Shown: piece by piece, positions 26,796 through 36,191 of the stretch
Layout: each line of letters opens with the position of its first letter
Numbering within the stretch: position 1 is the first letter of the stretch
Assembly (NCBI GenBank): GCA_016124945.1
Contig: WGMT01000004.1
Location: forward strand, 78,041 to 142,040
Direction: 5' to 3'
DNA: 64,000 bases
Origin: a bacterium
GTDB taxonomy: Bacteria; Chloroflexota; Anaerolineae; Caldilineales; Caldilineaceae
Notes under the pieces: generated by a model
What the model was told of the DNA's origin: nothing
Seen by the model: only the letters and a program-made list of their open reading frames with translations
Database searches by the model: none
Translations under genes and position numbers: made by a program

Positions 26796-28262
26796 CTAAG
26801 TGCGTCGCCGCCGGTTGAGGTTGCCGGCGAAGAGATCGGCCGGGAGGTTGACCTGGTCGGCCTTCATCCGTTCGAGCACTTTGGGGCGAATGCCGGTGGT
26901 GCGCAGTTGGCCGATGATTTTGCCTTTTTCGTCGACGCCCTCTTCTTCGAAGCGGAAGATGTCTTGGGTGAGAATCGTCTCGCCTTCCATGCCGAGCACT
27001 TCGGTGCAGTAGACGAGGCGGCGTGTGCCGTCGCGCATGCGTTCGATGTGAACGATGACGTCAACGGCGGCGGCAATCTGTTGGCGAATGGCGCGCAGTG
27101 GTAGATCCATACCGGCCATGAGCACCATGGTTTCGAGGCGGCTCAGGGTGTCGCGCGGTGAGTTGCTGTGTGCGGTGGACATGGAACCATCGTGGCCGGT
27201 GTTCATGGCCTGGAGCATGTCCAACGCTTCGCCGCCGCGGCACTCACCGATGACCAGGCGGTCGGGGCGCATACGCAGGCTGTTGGTTACCAGATCGCGA
27301 ATGGTAATGGCGCCTTTGCCTTCGATGTTGGGCGGGCGTGTTTCCAGGCGCACGACGTGGTCTTGCCGCAGTTGCAGTTCGGCGCTGTCTTCAATGGTGA
27401 CGATGCGGTCTGTGGCTGGGATGAAGCTACTGAGCACGTTGAGTAGTGTGGTCTTCCCCGAACCGGTGCCGCCGCTGACAATGATGTTGAGGTGGGAGAT
27501 GACGGCTGCTTCGACGAACTTGGCGAAGTCTTCGGTGAAGCTGCCAAAGCGGACAAGATCTTCGACGGTAAGCGGCTTTTTGCTGAATTTACGAATCGTG
27601 ACGCTGGGGCCGTCAATGGCAAGGGGGGGGATGATGGCGTTAACGCGGCTGCCGTCGGGCAGACGGGCGTCGACCATGGGGCTGCTTTCGTCGACACGGC
27701 GACCCAGAGGGGCGAGGATGCGTTCGATGATGCGTTGAACGTGTGCATTGTCTTGGAATTTGACTTCGCTGAGTGTTAGTTTGCCGCCTCGTTCTACATA
27801 AACTTGAGCGGGGCCGTTGACCATCACTTCGGAGACGCTTTCGTCGTCGAGCAAGGGTTGAATTGGGCCAAAGCCGAGAATATCGGCGAGGATCAGGTCG
27901 AAAAAGTGTTGGCGTTCGACACGGCTTAACACCAGCCCTGATTCTGTGATTGAACGAGCGAAAATCGGCTCAATGAGAATGCGGCCGTCCTCCATACTGA
28001 TGCGCTCAGTATGGAGGTTGGCGTCGCGGATCAACTCTTGCTGAACCCTGTCGCGTAAGATGACGAAGGCGGAAGGCAGTTCTTTGTCTCGCCCGCTGCT
28101 GCTTCGCTGGGGCGGGGCAGGGGTCGGGTGACTCTCTGGTGCGCGAGGCGCGGGTGTCTGAACCGGTGGTGCCGGAGATTGTACCGGTGCAACAGTGTTG
28201 TATGCCTGCGGCACCGGTACGCGCCGCGTCGGTTGAGAAGGTGTCCGGTTAAAGAGTCCCAT
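26796..28262 (-). CDS. tadA: Tad pilus assembly ATPase TadA/CpaF
   Basis: 488 residues. After a Pro-rich, disordered N-terminus (about 1-70), the chain has the CpaF N-domain and the secretion-ATPase core: Walker A SGGTGSGKTTLLN, the Asp box VTIEDSAELQL, Walker B RLVIGECRGGEALDM and the His box TGHDGSMSTAHSNS. It powers Flp pilus extension and retraction at the cytoplasmic membrane. It sits at the 3' end of the locus, after tadC and a TPR/PD40 gene, rather than between tadZ and tadB as in the classic order. Confidence 0.95.
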   Translation of the reverse strand: MGLFNRTPSQPTRRVPVPQAYNTVAPVQSPAPPVQTPAPRAPESHPTPAPPQRSSSGRDKELPSAFVILRDRVQQELIRDANLHTERISMEDGRILIEPIFARSITESGLVLSRVERQHFFDLILADILGFGPIQPLLDDESVSEVMVNGPAQVYVERGGKLTLSEVKFQDNAHVQRIIERILAPLGRRVDESSPMVDARLPDGSRVNAIIPPLAIDGPSVTIRKFSKKPLTVEDLVRFGSFTEDFAKFVEAAVISHLNIIVSGGTGSGKTTLLNVLSSFIPATDRIVTIEDSAELQLRQDHVVRLETRPPNIEGKGAITIRDLVTNSLRMRPDRLVIGECRGGEALDMLQAMNTGHDGSMSTAHSNSPRDTLSRLETMVLMAGMDLPLRAIRQQIAAAVDVIVHIERMRDGTRRLVYCTEVLGMEGETILTQDIFRFEEEGVDEKGKIIGQLRTTGIRPKVLERMKADQVNLPADLFAGNLNRRRRT

Positions 28263-28276
28263 GCCCGCCTACTTTG

Positions 28277-30265
28277 TTACTCATCAGCCTTGTACTTGTC
28301 TGGATCGAAGAGTTCGACTGCGTTTTGATCTTTGAGTACAGGCACATCACGTCGAGGGAGGATCCAAACGGGATCCCAATCGTTCCATTCGTTATTGCTT
28401 AAGTTGCGTTGAATTGTGCCGTCTGTGTTCATGGCCCAGATTTGGGCTCGTCCGCTGATTCGGTTGCTCCAGAATGCAATGGTCCGGCCGTCAGGGCTGA
28501 AGGTTGGGTGTTTGTCCCATTCCCATTCGTTGTGAGTCAGGCGCTGTGGTTTTACATAGCCGCTTGCATTGAAATCCGCGAACTGGAAGATAAAGATTTC
28601 GTCTCCCCACAACCCATATTCGCCGTCGGTGGGCCCTGAACCGCGTTGAGACGTGTATACAACACTTTGGCCGTCTGGTGAAAAGCTGGCCTGGTAGTTG
28701 ATGCCGCTGTTGTTCAGAAGTTCAACTCGGGCGTCTCGCCAGTGGGTCGGCACATCGTACCGCCACATGTAGATTGCCACCGATTTTTCGCTACCGTCGT
28801 CTTCGACCCAGATACGGCGTTGGTTGTCGGGCGACCATGTAGCCTGAATCTTCATTGCGTTGTAGAGGTCGGTTGGATCGTTAACAGGGGTTTGCTGGCT
28901 GCCATCTGGCTGCATCACCCAGAAACCACTGCGTGAACCAGGACGATCACTTTTGAATGCGATCCAGCCTGTAAATTGTTCCAACGGTGACGGCGTCGGC
29001 GTCATCATTCCCATGATCGCTACAAAGGGATCTGGGGTGGGCGTTGGCGTGATGGTGGGTGTGGGGGTGGGCGTAGGCCGCATCGCCACTTCTACCTTCA
29101 GTGCCCGCAATCGTGCTTCGATGGAGCCGTCTATGGGCAATGCTGCGGCTGCGTTGTATTGGAACAATGCGTTCGGTAGATCACCCAGTGTTTCAAATTG
29201 TGCACCATACCCCAGGTATGAGTCAAAGAGCGCTTTGCTGCCGTCGCCACCTAAGAAATTTGGCGCACCAATGTGTAATGCAAGAAGCGTTGGAATGGCC
29301 TGATCAAAGCGTTGTTGAGCCATGAAGGCCTTGGCCTGTTGATAGTTGCCAATCAGGCTAAGATTCCCCTGCACCAGTGCATCCCGTGGGCGCAGGCTGA
29401 GTGCCCGGCGGTAGAGTTCTGCAATCTGGTCAATTTCTGGTGACGAGAGCCCTGTCTGTGCCAATTGCTCAGTGGCCGATTGGCTGTAACTATTGAATAG
29501 GTTCTGCTCAACAACCTGTAGTTTGTAGACCGCAGATTGTTCACGGATTTGATTATACAACAAAATGGCATTTGACCAGTCACGATTTTGATAGGCGAGT
29601 TCTGCCTCAGCAAATATGTCTTCGATACGGGTCATTGCGCCGATCTCTGCTATGCGCTCAGGAACATCTTTATAGTCGGGTTCTTGAGTGAGGAGTTCTT
29701 TGTAGATGGCAAGTGCAGACGTAGTGTCGCCGCTTTTATGCAAGCTTACACCTTCTACATACTGCTCGTTGAGATGAATCTGTCTTTGGCTTTCGTTGAG
29801 GCCGCTTAGGGCAGATTGGTTCTGGGGTTCCATCTGCAAAACTTTCTCAAAGATCGTAACTGCCTCGGCGTAAACGCCATTCGACATTGCCAATTCCGCC
29901 TGTGTCAAAGAGGTGGTCAGTTCTCTTTGAAAGCGTTGTGAAATCTGCATTGGCTCTACCCAACGTTGGTAACCATACCAGCCGCCCACAAGCACAGCCA
30001 GCACCAGTACGGCAACCGCAATCAGGGTCAGCCGTCGTCGCTTGGTGAGTGCCACCATGAGTGTAGAACGGCCGGTAACGGGCTTTTGCTCCAGATCTAT
30101 CTTTATCTGAGTACTGTCGATCAAGTACTGGATCTCGGCGTAGTCAGGATAATCTTTTTGTAACTCACTGAGTTTTTCTAGCGCGGCTTTCCAGGCGCCT
30201 TCTTGTACATGCCGCGCTGCTTCTTGGTAACGAGGATCTCGCCAGGCGGAAGTGTCTACAGTCAT
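28277..30265 (-). CDS. Membrane protein with TPR repeats and PD40/TolB-like propeller
   Basis: 662 residues. Residues ~1-55 form a TPR-like helical repeat in the cytoplasm, followed by one membrane helix (about 78-98), extracytoplasmic TPR repeats (about 110-395), a Thr-Pro linker ([17 protein letters not shown], ~402-420) and a C-terminal PD40 beta-propeller with blades such as SFSPDGQSVVYTSQRG and TFSPDGRTIAFWSNR. It lies inside the Tad operon between tadC and tadA, so a role in pilus or secretion control is inferred. I know no characterised orthologue. Confidence 0.82.
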   Translation of the reverse strand: MTVDTSAWRDPRYQEAARHVQEGAWKAALEKLSELQKDYPDYAEIQYLIDSTQIKIDLEQKPVTGRSTLMVALTKRRRLTLIAVAVLVLAVLVGGWYGYQRWVEPMQISQRFQRELTTSLTQAELAMSNGVYAEAVTIFEKVLQMEPQNQSALSGLNESQRQIHLNEQYVEGVSLHKSGDTTSALAIYKELLTQEPDYKDVPERIAEIGAMTRIEDIFAEAELAYQNRDWSNAILLYNQIREQSAVYKLQVVEQNLFNSYSQSATEQLAQTGLSSPEIDQIAELYRRALSLRPRDALVQGNLSLIGNYQQAKAFMAQQRFDQAIPTLLALHIGAPNFLGGDGSKALFDSYLGYGAQFETLGDLPNALFQYNAAAALPIDGSIEARLRALKVEVAMRPTPTPTPTITPTPTPDPFVAIMGMMTPTPSPLEQFTGWIAFKSDRPGSRSGFWVMQPDGSQQTPVNDPTDLYNAMKIQATWSPDNQRRIWVEDDGSEKSVAIYMWRYDVPTHWRDARVELLNNSGINYQASFSPDGQSVVYTSQRGSGPTDGEYGLWGDEIFIFQFADFNASGYVKPQRLTHNEWEWDKHPTFSPDGRTIAFWSNRISGRAQIWAMNTDGTIQRNLSNNEWNDWDPVWILPRRDVPVLKDQNAVELFDPDKYKADE

Positions 30266-30415
30266 GGTTCTTTATCGCTTTCCGGGAATAACCTATCCTG
30301 AGACTTAGGATGCTCAGCCAATCTGTAAATAAGAGCGGAATCTAGTCGGTACTTCTGCGGATTTCTATGGAGCAACATTGCCCAAGTGGGAATGTGTCAT
30401 GAACATTGTTCTGTG

Positions 30416-31402
30416 CTAGAGACCTGAAAAGGTGTCTACCAATACAGGGATGGCAGGCCCCAGGATTACAGCAAAAAGGGCGGGTAGAATAAACATCGCG
30501 ATAATGGGCAACATCTTGATTGGCAGTTGATTCGCCTGTTCCTGGATCCACTGACGCCGCCGTAGACGCATCTGTTCGCTTTGTGTGTGTAAGATTTCGG
30601 CTACTGAAATGCCGAGGCTATCTGCCTGGATCAAGACAGCGACGAAGGTGCGTAGCTCGTCGATGTCGTTGCGCTCGGCCAGGTTACGTAGTGCTTCTAC
30701 GCGGCGTACACCCATGTTCATCTCATTGAGCATGCGTTCGAATTCTTGTGTCAGCGCGTTGTGCCAGCGATCCGATAGTCGAAGCAGTGCCATTTCAAAG
30801 CCAAGCCCCGCATCGACCATTGTGGTCAACATGTCAAGGGCGTTAGGGAGTGCACGGCGCATCTCTTCGCGTCGTTTCTTAATCTTTCCTTTGAGCCAGA
30901 AGTTTGGAATATAGGTTGCAATAAGGAAGCCGCAAAGACTGAAGGAAATTACAGAAATCATGGGCATTTTCGCCACAACAAAGGTGTACAGACCAGCCAG
31001 CAGGGCACCAAGGATACCTGTGAGCATCTTCATTCCCAGTAAGTCGATAACCACGAGATTGTTGGGATTGCCTGCCATCACAAGCTGTTGGCGTAGCGTT
31101 TCAAGGTTGCTGCCCGGTGTCATGCGGCCCAGACCCGCCAGTGCAGAACGCCCCATTGGAATAAGCACACGCTCTGAAAAGCTTTCCAACTCAATGCCTT
31201 CAGTTGTGTTGCTAGTGGTTGATGCCTTTACTGCACGTAGGCGCTTTTGGATTTCCCAATATCTGTATTCACGGAAGAGGCCAAAACCTACCAACAAGAA
31301 GGCGATGCCAACGAAAATTGCAGCATAGAGGGAGGTAGCAACGGATGTTTGGGCAGATTCTATCGCAGATAGGAATAGTTCGATCAGTGCTTGAATGTTC
31401 AT
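30416..31402 (-). CDS. tadC: Tad pilus inner-membrane protein TadC
   Basis: 328 residues of the type II secretion F (GspF) family with membrane helices at the N-terminus, centre and C-terminus. The cytoplasmic F domain is recognisable by ALPNALDMLTTMVDAGLGFEMAL, EMNMGVRRVEALRNLAERNDIDELRTFVAVLIQADSLG. It forms the membrane platform with TadB that the TadA ATPase acts on. It is directly downstream of tadB. Confidence 0.93.
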   Translation of the reverse strand: MNIQALIELFLSAIESAQTSVATSLYAAIFVGIAFLLVGFGLFREYRYWEIQKRLRAVKASTTSNTTEGIELESFSERVLIPMGRSALAGLGRMTPGSNLETLRQQLVMAGNPNNLVVIDLLGMKMLTGILGALLAGLYTFVVAKMPMISVISFSLCGFLIATYIPNFWLKGKIKKRREEMRRALPNALDMLTTMVDAGLGFEMALLRLSDRWHNALTQEFERMLNEMNMGVRRVEALRNLAERNDIDELRTFVAVLIQADSLGISVAEILHTQSEQMRLRRRQWIQEQANQLPIKMLPIIAMFILPALFAVILGPAIPVLVDTFSGL

Positions 31403-31417
31403 AGTTGGTTCGGCTTT

Positions 31418-32353
31418 CTATACTTCAAGGGACTTCACCATTCTCGAGATCATGAACAGCCCCATCAGTACACTGAAGACGGCAAAGCCAGGAATACAAA
31501 ACCATGGAAAAACAAAGACACGCATCATATAGTCGGCGTTAAAGAGCAACAGGATCACGCCCAAAATAAACGGTAGACCGGCGAGTAGGTATCCTGTAGC
31601 CCGCTGCATACTTGTGATGGCACGTACCTCGCCCTGAATCTGAATCCGTTCGCGAATGGTACCGGCAATGGTTGCTAAAATTTCGCCTAAGTTGCCGCCC
31701 ACTTCATGCTGTACTTGGATCGCGGCAACTACCATCGCTAGATCCGAGCTTTCCATGCGCTCGACCAGGCGGCCAAGTGCTTTGGTGGTGGAAACACCGA
31801 AAGCAATTTCCTGTGTAACGCGTTCATACTCTTCACTGCTTGGGCTGGGCATTTCTTGTGAAACAAGACGGAGTGCTTGCATAAGACCATAGCCGGAACG
31901 CAGGCTACCAACCAATAAATTCAACACATCGGGCAGTTGATCTTGAAAAAGACCAAGGCGCTTTTCTTTTCGACGCTTGAGCCACATACGTGGAATAAAT
32001 GCAGCAAGAAGCCCTAAACCAAGGCCAGCATAAAGGTTGCCACCAATCAGCCATCCAACCAAGAAGAAAACAACGGTCAGGCCGAAGTTTATTGCCACGA
32101 ATTCTACGGCAGTTAACTTGAGGCCGGCTTGAAAGAGCGCCAGGTTTAGATTTTCCCCCCATTTGCCGCGTACAAACTGCTCATTCATGCGCTGTTTGAG
32201 TTTATCCTGCGATGAATCGAGTTCGGCGTCAGCCAGCATGGCATTGACGGCAAGTCGATCTTCCAGCGCATTGTCAGGGCCGAGTGTTAGAAAAATGCCA
32301 ACAAAGATCACGACAACCCCAGCCATGATCAGCAATGTAATGATGAGTACCAC
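31418..32353 (-). CDS. tadB: Tad pilus inner-membrane protein TadB
   Basis: 311 residues of the GspF family with an N-terminal membrane anchor, two central helices and C-terminal helices. The F domain reads QLPDVLNLLVGSLRSGYGLMQALRLVSQEMP followed by EIAFGVSTTKALGRLVERMESSDLAMVVAAIQVQHEVGGNLGEIL. The start is GTG 32353 with GGAGG 8 bp upstream. It pairs with TadC 15 bp downstream. Confidence 0.93.
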   Translation of the reverse strand: MVLIITLLIMAGVVVIFVGIFLTLGPDNALEDRLAVNAMLADAELDSSQDKLKQRMNEQFVRGKWGENLNLALFQAGLKLTAVEFVAINFGLTVVFFLVGWLIGGNLYAGLGLGLLAAFIPRMWLKRRKEKRLGLFQDQLPDVLNLLVGSLRSGYGLMQALRLVSQEMPSPSSEEYERVTQEIAFGVSTTKALGRLVERMESSDLAMVVAAIQVQHEVGGNLGEILATIAGTIRERIQIQGEVRAITSMQRATGYLLAGLPFILGVILLLFNADYMMRVFVFPWFCIPGFAVFSVLMGLFMISRMVKSLEV

Positions 32354-32411
32354 GGATCACACCTCCTGCCCACAACCAAGAACACAGCGATTCGGTAAAA
32401 TGGCCGGCCCA

Positions 32412-33107
32412 CTACCTCAGATACCATGCAACGATTTCGGCACCATGTAGTAGTGCGATCACAGCGCCGAAGCATAGATATGGCGCGTACGCAATGCTTC
32501 CCTTGCGTTGCACACGTTTGGCACCAAGGAAGATTGCCGCGCCGATGCCCCCAGCCAAAACCCCAACGACAAGCGCAACAGGCGTATATGCAGCCCCCGT
32601 AACAAGACCGATCAAGCCGGCAAGTTTGATGTCGCCGCCCCCCATTGCTCCCGGACGGGTCAGGCCAATCAGCAGGAAGCAGCCAAAACCAATGCCACCA
32701 CCAATCACAGCACTCAAGAGTGTTTCTGGTGACTGTACCATTGCGGCAATTAACGCCACCCCTGCGGCGGGCCCAATCACGAGATTGGGCACACGCCGGT
32801 GTTCAATATCAATTACCGTTATGAGCAAGAACAGCGCCAGGTAGAAGAAAAGCAACGGCAGTGATTTGGTCGGCTCCTGTGATGTCGCTTGGCTGACCAC
32901 CCAAAAGGCGTATGTAAAGAGCACAACGGCCGCACCAAAGACCCAGCGCCTGCGCTGCTGCTGAGAAAGCACATAGCGCAGATCAAAAGCATGGGCGGGG
33001 AAACCATTGGGTAGGCTACCAGCCAGCCAGTTAACGGTGCTTCCGTAGACAACACCCCACACCAAGGGGAAAGTAAGTTCGATCCATGCAGATGGAACAC
33101 TTGCCAT
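32412..33107 (-). CDS. tadV: Prepilin peptidase, A24 family (TadV/CpaA-like)
   Basis: 231 residues, about six membrane helices. The two catalytic aspartates of A24 peptidases are visible: DIEHRRVPN and GGGDIKLAGLIG. It cleaves the leader of Flp, TadE and TadG prepilins. The long N-terminal cysteine-methylase domain of PilD-type enzymes is missing, as in TadV/CpaA. ATG 33107 lies 2 bp after the tadZ stop. Confidence 0.92.
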   Translation of the reverse strand: MASVPSAWIELTFPLVWGVVYGSTVNWLAGSLPNGFPAHAFDLRYVLSQQQRRRWVFGAAVVLFTYAFWVVSQATSQEPTKSLPLLFFYLALFLLITVIDIEHRRVPNLVIGPAAGVALIAAMVQSPETLLSAVIGGGIGFGCFLLIGLTRPGAMGGGDIKLAGLIGLVTGAAYTPVALVVGVLAGGIGAAIFLGAKRVQRKGSIAYAPYLCFGAVIALLHGAEIVAWYLR

Positions 33108-33109
33108 TT

Positions 33110-34345
33110 TTACGCTGTGCTCCCTTGAATGATTGTGGAAAGCCGTTTGAATAGACCTTTTTCCGCCTGTTTCGTGTTCTGTTTCTGATCGGGGATCATC
33201 TGTTTGGTAAGTTTTTCCATGCTACGAGCGACCGCGCTACGAGGATCACTTTGCACAAGTGGAACACCTCGGTTCAACGAGTAGGTGACCAATCCCATGT
33301 CTTCGGTGATGGTCGCAATCACCTGCATATTGAGATGGTTTCCTACGTCGTCTGCGGTGAGCCCTCCTTTGATGCCGTCTCGGTTTACAACCAAGTAGAG
33401 CTTTTCGCGCGGGAAACTGCTTTCGTCAGCCGCTCTGAGGAAAAGAGATGTGCGGTGGAGCGCAGTCATCTCAGGTGTTACAACCAGTAGTACCTTGTCG
33501 GCCAGGCTTAATGCCACACTGGTCTGTTCTTCGATAATGGCGCCGCCGTCGATGACAACGTAGTTGTACTCGCCGGCAATAATCGAGAGCAGTTTTTCAA
33601 ACTGCTCCACGTTGGCAGACATTTGTTCTTCAAGGTTGCGCCCACTCACCAAAACATGCAGGCCACTCTTGTGTGACACCATCATGCCGGTGATCAGGTC
33701 AAGATCCATGCTTGCGCCCTGTGCCATTAAATCGCTGCATGTAAACTGAGCGTTTAAGTTGAGTACTGTTTCTAGATCACCTAGGCTGCCATGTCCATCA
33801 ACGAGCGCAACACTGCCATTTGTCATTTGCCGAATCATGACGGCTGTGTTGACAGCCAGGGTCGTGCATCCTGCGCCCCCTTTGGGGCTGATGAACAAAA
33901 TTGTCTGATTGCGATGTCCACCAGTCTGCCGATTGACAATACTGTCTTGGCGCAGCGTTTCGATTTCAACGAGTTGACTCAGCGTTGTGAAGACGTCAGA
34001 CTCGCTAAAAGGCTTGAGAATGAACGCCCGTGCGCCGGCCAACATCGCCTCACGGACGTAGGCGACGGCTCGGTCATCGGCAAGCGCAACGATTGGCGTC
34101 AGCGGAGAAAGCAACGTCAGTTTGCGAATGGCTTCAAGGGGGGTGACATCCTTGATCGTGTCATCCACAGCGATGACACGTGGCGCGTCTTGGGCTAGCA
34201 CTTTGAGGGCGTCCTGCGCGGTGTTTACAAAACGCACAGAAAACCGCTTGTCGGTTGAAAGGATACTCTGTAAGCGGTTAACACTTTCTGCACGATCGGT
34301 TAGCACCAATGCCTGGATCGTCTCATTGTTCTTCGCTGTTCCCAT
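33110..34345 (-). CDS. tadZ: Tad pilus localisation protein TadZ/CpaE (receiver plus MinD-like ATPase)
   Basis: 411 residues. Residues ~10-125 form a response-regulator-like domain with Asp61 and Lys111. A MinD/ParA ATPase follows with deviant Walker A SPKGGAGCTT (about 153-162), ALVDGHGSLGDLETVLNL and VVIDGGA. Such proteins place the Tad machine at a cell pole or site. AAGGA precedes ATG 34345. It is followed immediately by the prepilin peptidase. Confidence 0.92.
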   Translation of the reverse strand: MGTAKNNETIQALVLTDRAESVNRLQSILSTDKRFSVRFVNTAQDALKVLAQDAPRVIAVDDTIKDVTPLEAIRKLTLLSPLTPIVALADDRAVAYVREAMLAGARAFILKPFSESDVFTTLSQLVEIETLRQDSIVNRQTGGHRNQTILFISPKGGAGCTTLAVNTAVMIRQMTNGSVALVDGHGSLGDLETVLNLNAQFTCSDLMAQGASMDLDLITGMMVSHKSGLHVLVSGRNLEEQMSANVEQFEKLLSIIAGEYNYVVIDGGAIIEEQTSVALSLADKVLLVVTPEMTALHRTSLFLRAADESSFPREKLYLVVNRDGIKGGLTADDVGNHLNMQVIATITEDMGLVTYSLNRGVPLVQSDPRSAVARSMEKLTKQMIPDQKQNTKQAEKGLFKRLSTIIQGSTA

Positions 34346-34462
34346 GGTCCATCCTTTTGTCTATACACTTTATCTATACGCTCCACTGTTGAGTAGAGAG
34401 ACTCTTGAGCAGAGGGAGCGGTATTGTCTTGGTCTGCGCCACTGATCTCATGTGTAGCCAGG

Positions 34463-35377
34463 TTACTGGCCGTCTGTGTTGTTCAGCGGCGCTTGCGTTG
34501 CTGCATTGATCTGTTCAACTGCGCTCGTAATCTCAGCCGCGATGTCTAAGGGATTGGTGCGGCTAAATGCTTCTGTGGTGACAAGGCCCTGGCCTGTGTC
34601 AATCTGCAATTGGAAGCGATCAACCAGGTACTGGGCATCCACTGGAATGACTGGTGAAAGCGCCTCATTGCCTGGCGCACGTAGGAAGATGTCCATCGGT
34701 GCACCGATGTCGATTAAGTGCTTTAACACCAATGCATCTTGAGGAGTTACAGCAAGCAATACTGCATCTGGCCCTAACAATGCTGTTGTGTCATCGGCCG
34801 GAGGTTGTTTGCGTAGCAGGCCCATGACCTCTAAGTTTTGTAAACTCAAAAAGGTGGTCGCAGGTTGCGCATTGGTGGTCTCTTCTTCTTCGTTGGCGAC
34901 ATTGAAATCATATGAGACGGTGTAGGCGATGTCGATGTGATCGCCGACTGCCAACATACCGATTTGACCAAGCATTGCTGATGCAGGCACAGAAATCAGC
35001 ACTTCGTTGTCGCTAATCTGGTAGAGTACCGGCGATTCTGGATCGGTAGGATCGGTTAGCCGTTGGCGCAGCATGATTTCCCCTGCAACAATGGGCACAT
35101 TCGACATCTTAAAGAGTACATCCTCAGTTGACTGCATGTGTCCTTCGGGCGCCAAAAGCACAGGGACCCTTTGGATCTGTACCATCGACTGATCAATAAG
35201 CTGGCGTGAGGGGATGTTCTGCACCGCCACCAGTACCGGAATGGTTGGGGCGCTGTCTGAACGTTCTGACTCTGCACCATTGCTGACTTCATTGATGGTT
35301 CGAAAGGTAAGCAGGCCGGCGATCAGCGCCATCACGATGCCTGCAAAGAGCCATATCCAACCTCGACGTTGCGTCAC
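34463..35377 (-). CDS. cpaB: Tad pilus assembly protein CpaB/RcpC
   Basis: 304 residues: a membrane helix near residues 8-26 (IWLFAGIVMALIAGLLTF), then a SAF domain (PVLVAVQNIPSRQLID, EIMLRQRLTD) and the CpaB C-terminal domain (AMLGQIGMLAVGDHIDIAYTV, ALVLKHLIDIGAPMDIFLRAPG). In diderms it interacts with the secretin; here no secretin gene is present. GTG 35377 has GAGGTG about 5 bp upstream. Confidence 0.9.
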   Translation of the reverse strand: MTQRRGWIWLFAGIVMALIAGLLTFRTINEVSNGAESERSDSAPTIPVLVAVQNIPSRQLIDQSMVQIQRVPVLLAPEGHMQSTEDVLFKMSNVPIVAGEIMLRQRLTDPTDPESPVLYQISDNEVLISVPASAMLGQIGMLAVGDHIDIAYTVSYDFNVANEEEETTNAQPATTFLSLQNLEVMGLLRKQPPADDTTALLGPDAVLLAVTPQDALVLKHLIDIGAPMDIFLRAPGNEALSPVIPVDAQYLVDRFQLQIDTGQGLVTTEAFSRTNPLDIAAEITSAVEQINAATQAPLNNTDGQ

Positions 35378-35529
35378 TGGTTCACCTCGCGAAGATTACT
35401 TAAAAAACAAAAATTACCTATATAAAATTTACAGATATAGCCCAGATATCTCAATAGTACTTGTGTTTCCGAATTGCGCGTTCGCGGCAGAAAAAGGGCG
35501 CTTCTTTGCACCGGTTTGAAGATTGAGAA

Positions 35530-35562
35530 AGCAAAAAGGGAACCGATGGCTCCCTTTTTGCT
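35530..35562 (-). terminator. Intrinsic terminator after flp
   Basis: AGCAAAAAGGGA...TCCCTTTTTGCT forms a 15-bp stem (one mismatch) with a U-run on the minus strand. It lies between the flp stop (35626) and the cpaB start (35377), so most flp transcripts should end here and only a part read on into the assembly genes. Confidence 0.8.
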
Positions 35563-35625
35563 GAACTTCGCTATTCTATTGTCGACGAATGTATTTCTGT
35601 TTGTCTGCAACTGCCGAGCTTGGGA

Positions 35626-35820
35626 TCAACCGCCCCCACCCAAAGCCGTGACAACTTCTTGGAATTTCGTGTTCAACTGGGTACCCAATAGGCCAAGCGT
35701 GACCAGTACGGCGATTGAGACCAACGCCAGGATCAAGCCATATTCCGCCATGCCCTGACCTTCTTCGTCCGACGTAAACATGTTTGCGGTGTAAAGATAA
35801 GCGTAAGTTAGCGTGTTCAC
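35626..35820 (-). CDS. flp: Flp-family type IVb prepilin
   Basis: 64 residues. It has the prepilin cleavage pattern G-x4-E-Y: Gly21 followed by QGMAEY (Glu26, Tyr27), then a hydrophobic stretch GLILALVSIAVLVTLGLLG that forms the fibre core. The mature pilin would be 43 residues. The start is GTG 35820 with AGGAGG close upstream. It is the major pilin of the Tad system in this window. Confidence 0.95.
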   Translation of the reverse strand: MNTLTYAYLYTANMFTSDEEGQGMAEYGLILALVSIAVLVTLGLLGTQLNTKFQEVVTALGGGG

Positions 35821-36191
35821 AGTATCCTCCTAGGATAAAAACCAAAATTGAGCCGATGAGAAAATTCTTTGCAGGTTGTTGGCCTTTTCTATTGAACTCT
35901 TGAACAGGTCAACTTCGCCTTATGACACCAGTGTAAATCGCTCTTTCCTTGTCAACAATGGTACTCTCGTCCTGTATGTGCCGATTTTTCCCAAAAAACG
36001 GTAGCTTACGTATTGCTAAAGAGGACTGCGGGACTATCAATCTATCTTCTTTCCTATTGAGGAAATGCAATGACATTGATATGATCCCATCAAATATATG
36101 ATTTCTTGGAAATAATTACCTCTGTAAACCAGGATTTTGTGATAATTACAAAAATATTACGAAAATTGACTGTGAAGAATAGGAACTGCTC
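35821..36191. other. Divergent regulatory region between flp and tadE
   Basis: 371 bp without a gene between the divergent flp and tadE. It is notably AT-rich from about 36050 to 36180. It holds the proposed flp promoter (35930-35958). Just before tadE lies AAGAATAGGAAC (36175-36186), which recurs upstream of the giant surface protein gene. I see no clear tadE promoter. Confidence 0.5.
35930..35958 (-). promoter_or_regulatory. Putative flp promoter
   Basis: On the minus strand TTGTTG (35958-35953) and TACACT (35935-35930) are 17 bp apart, placing transcription start about 100 bp before the flp GTG. An overlapping TTGACA is also present but its spacing would be too short. The match is moderate. 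Confidence 0.35.
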
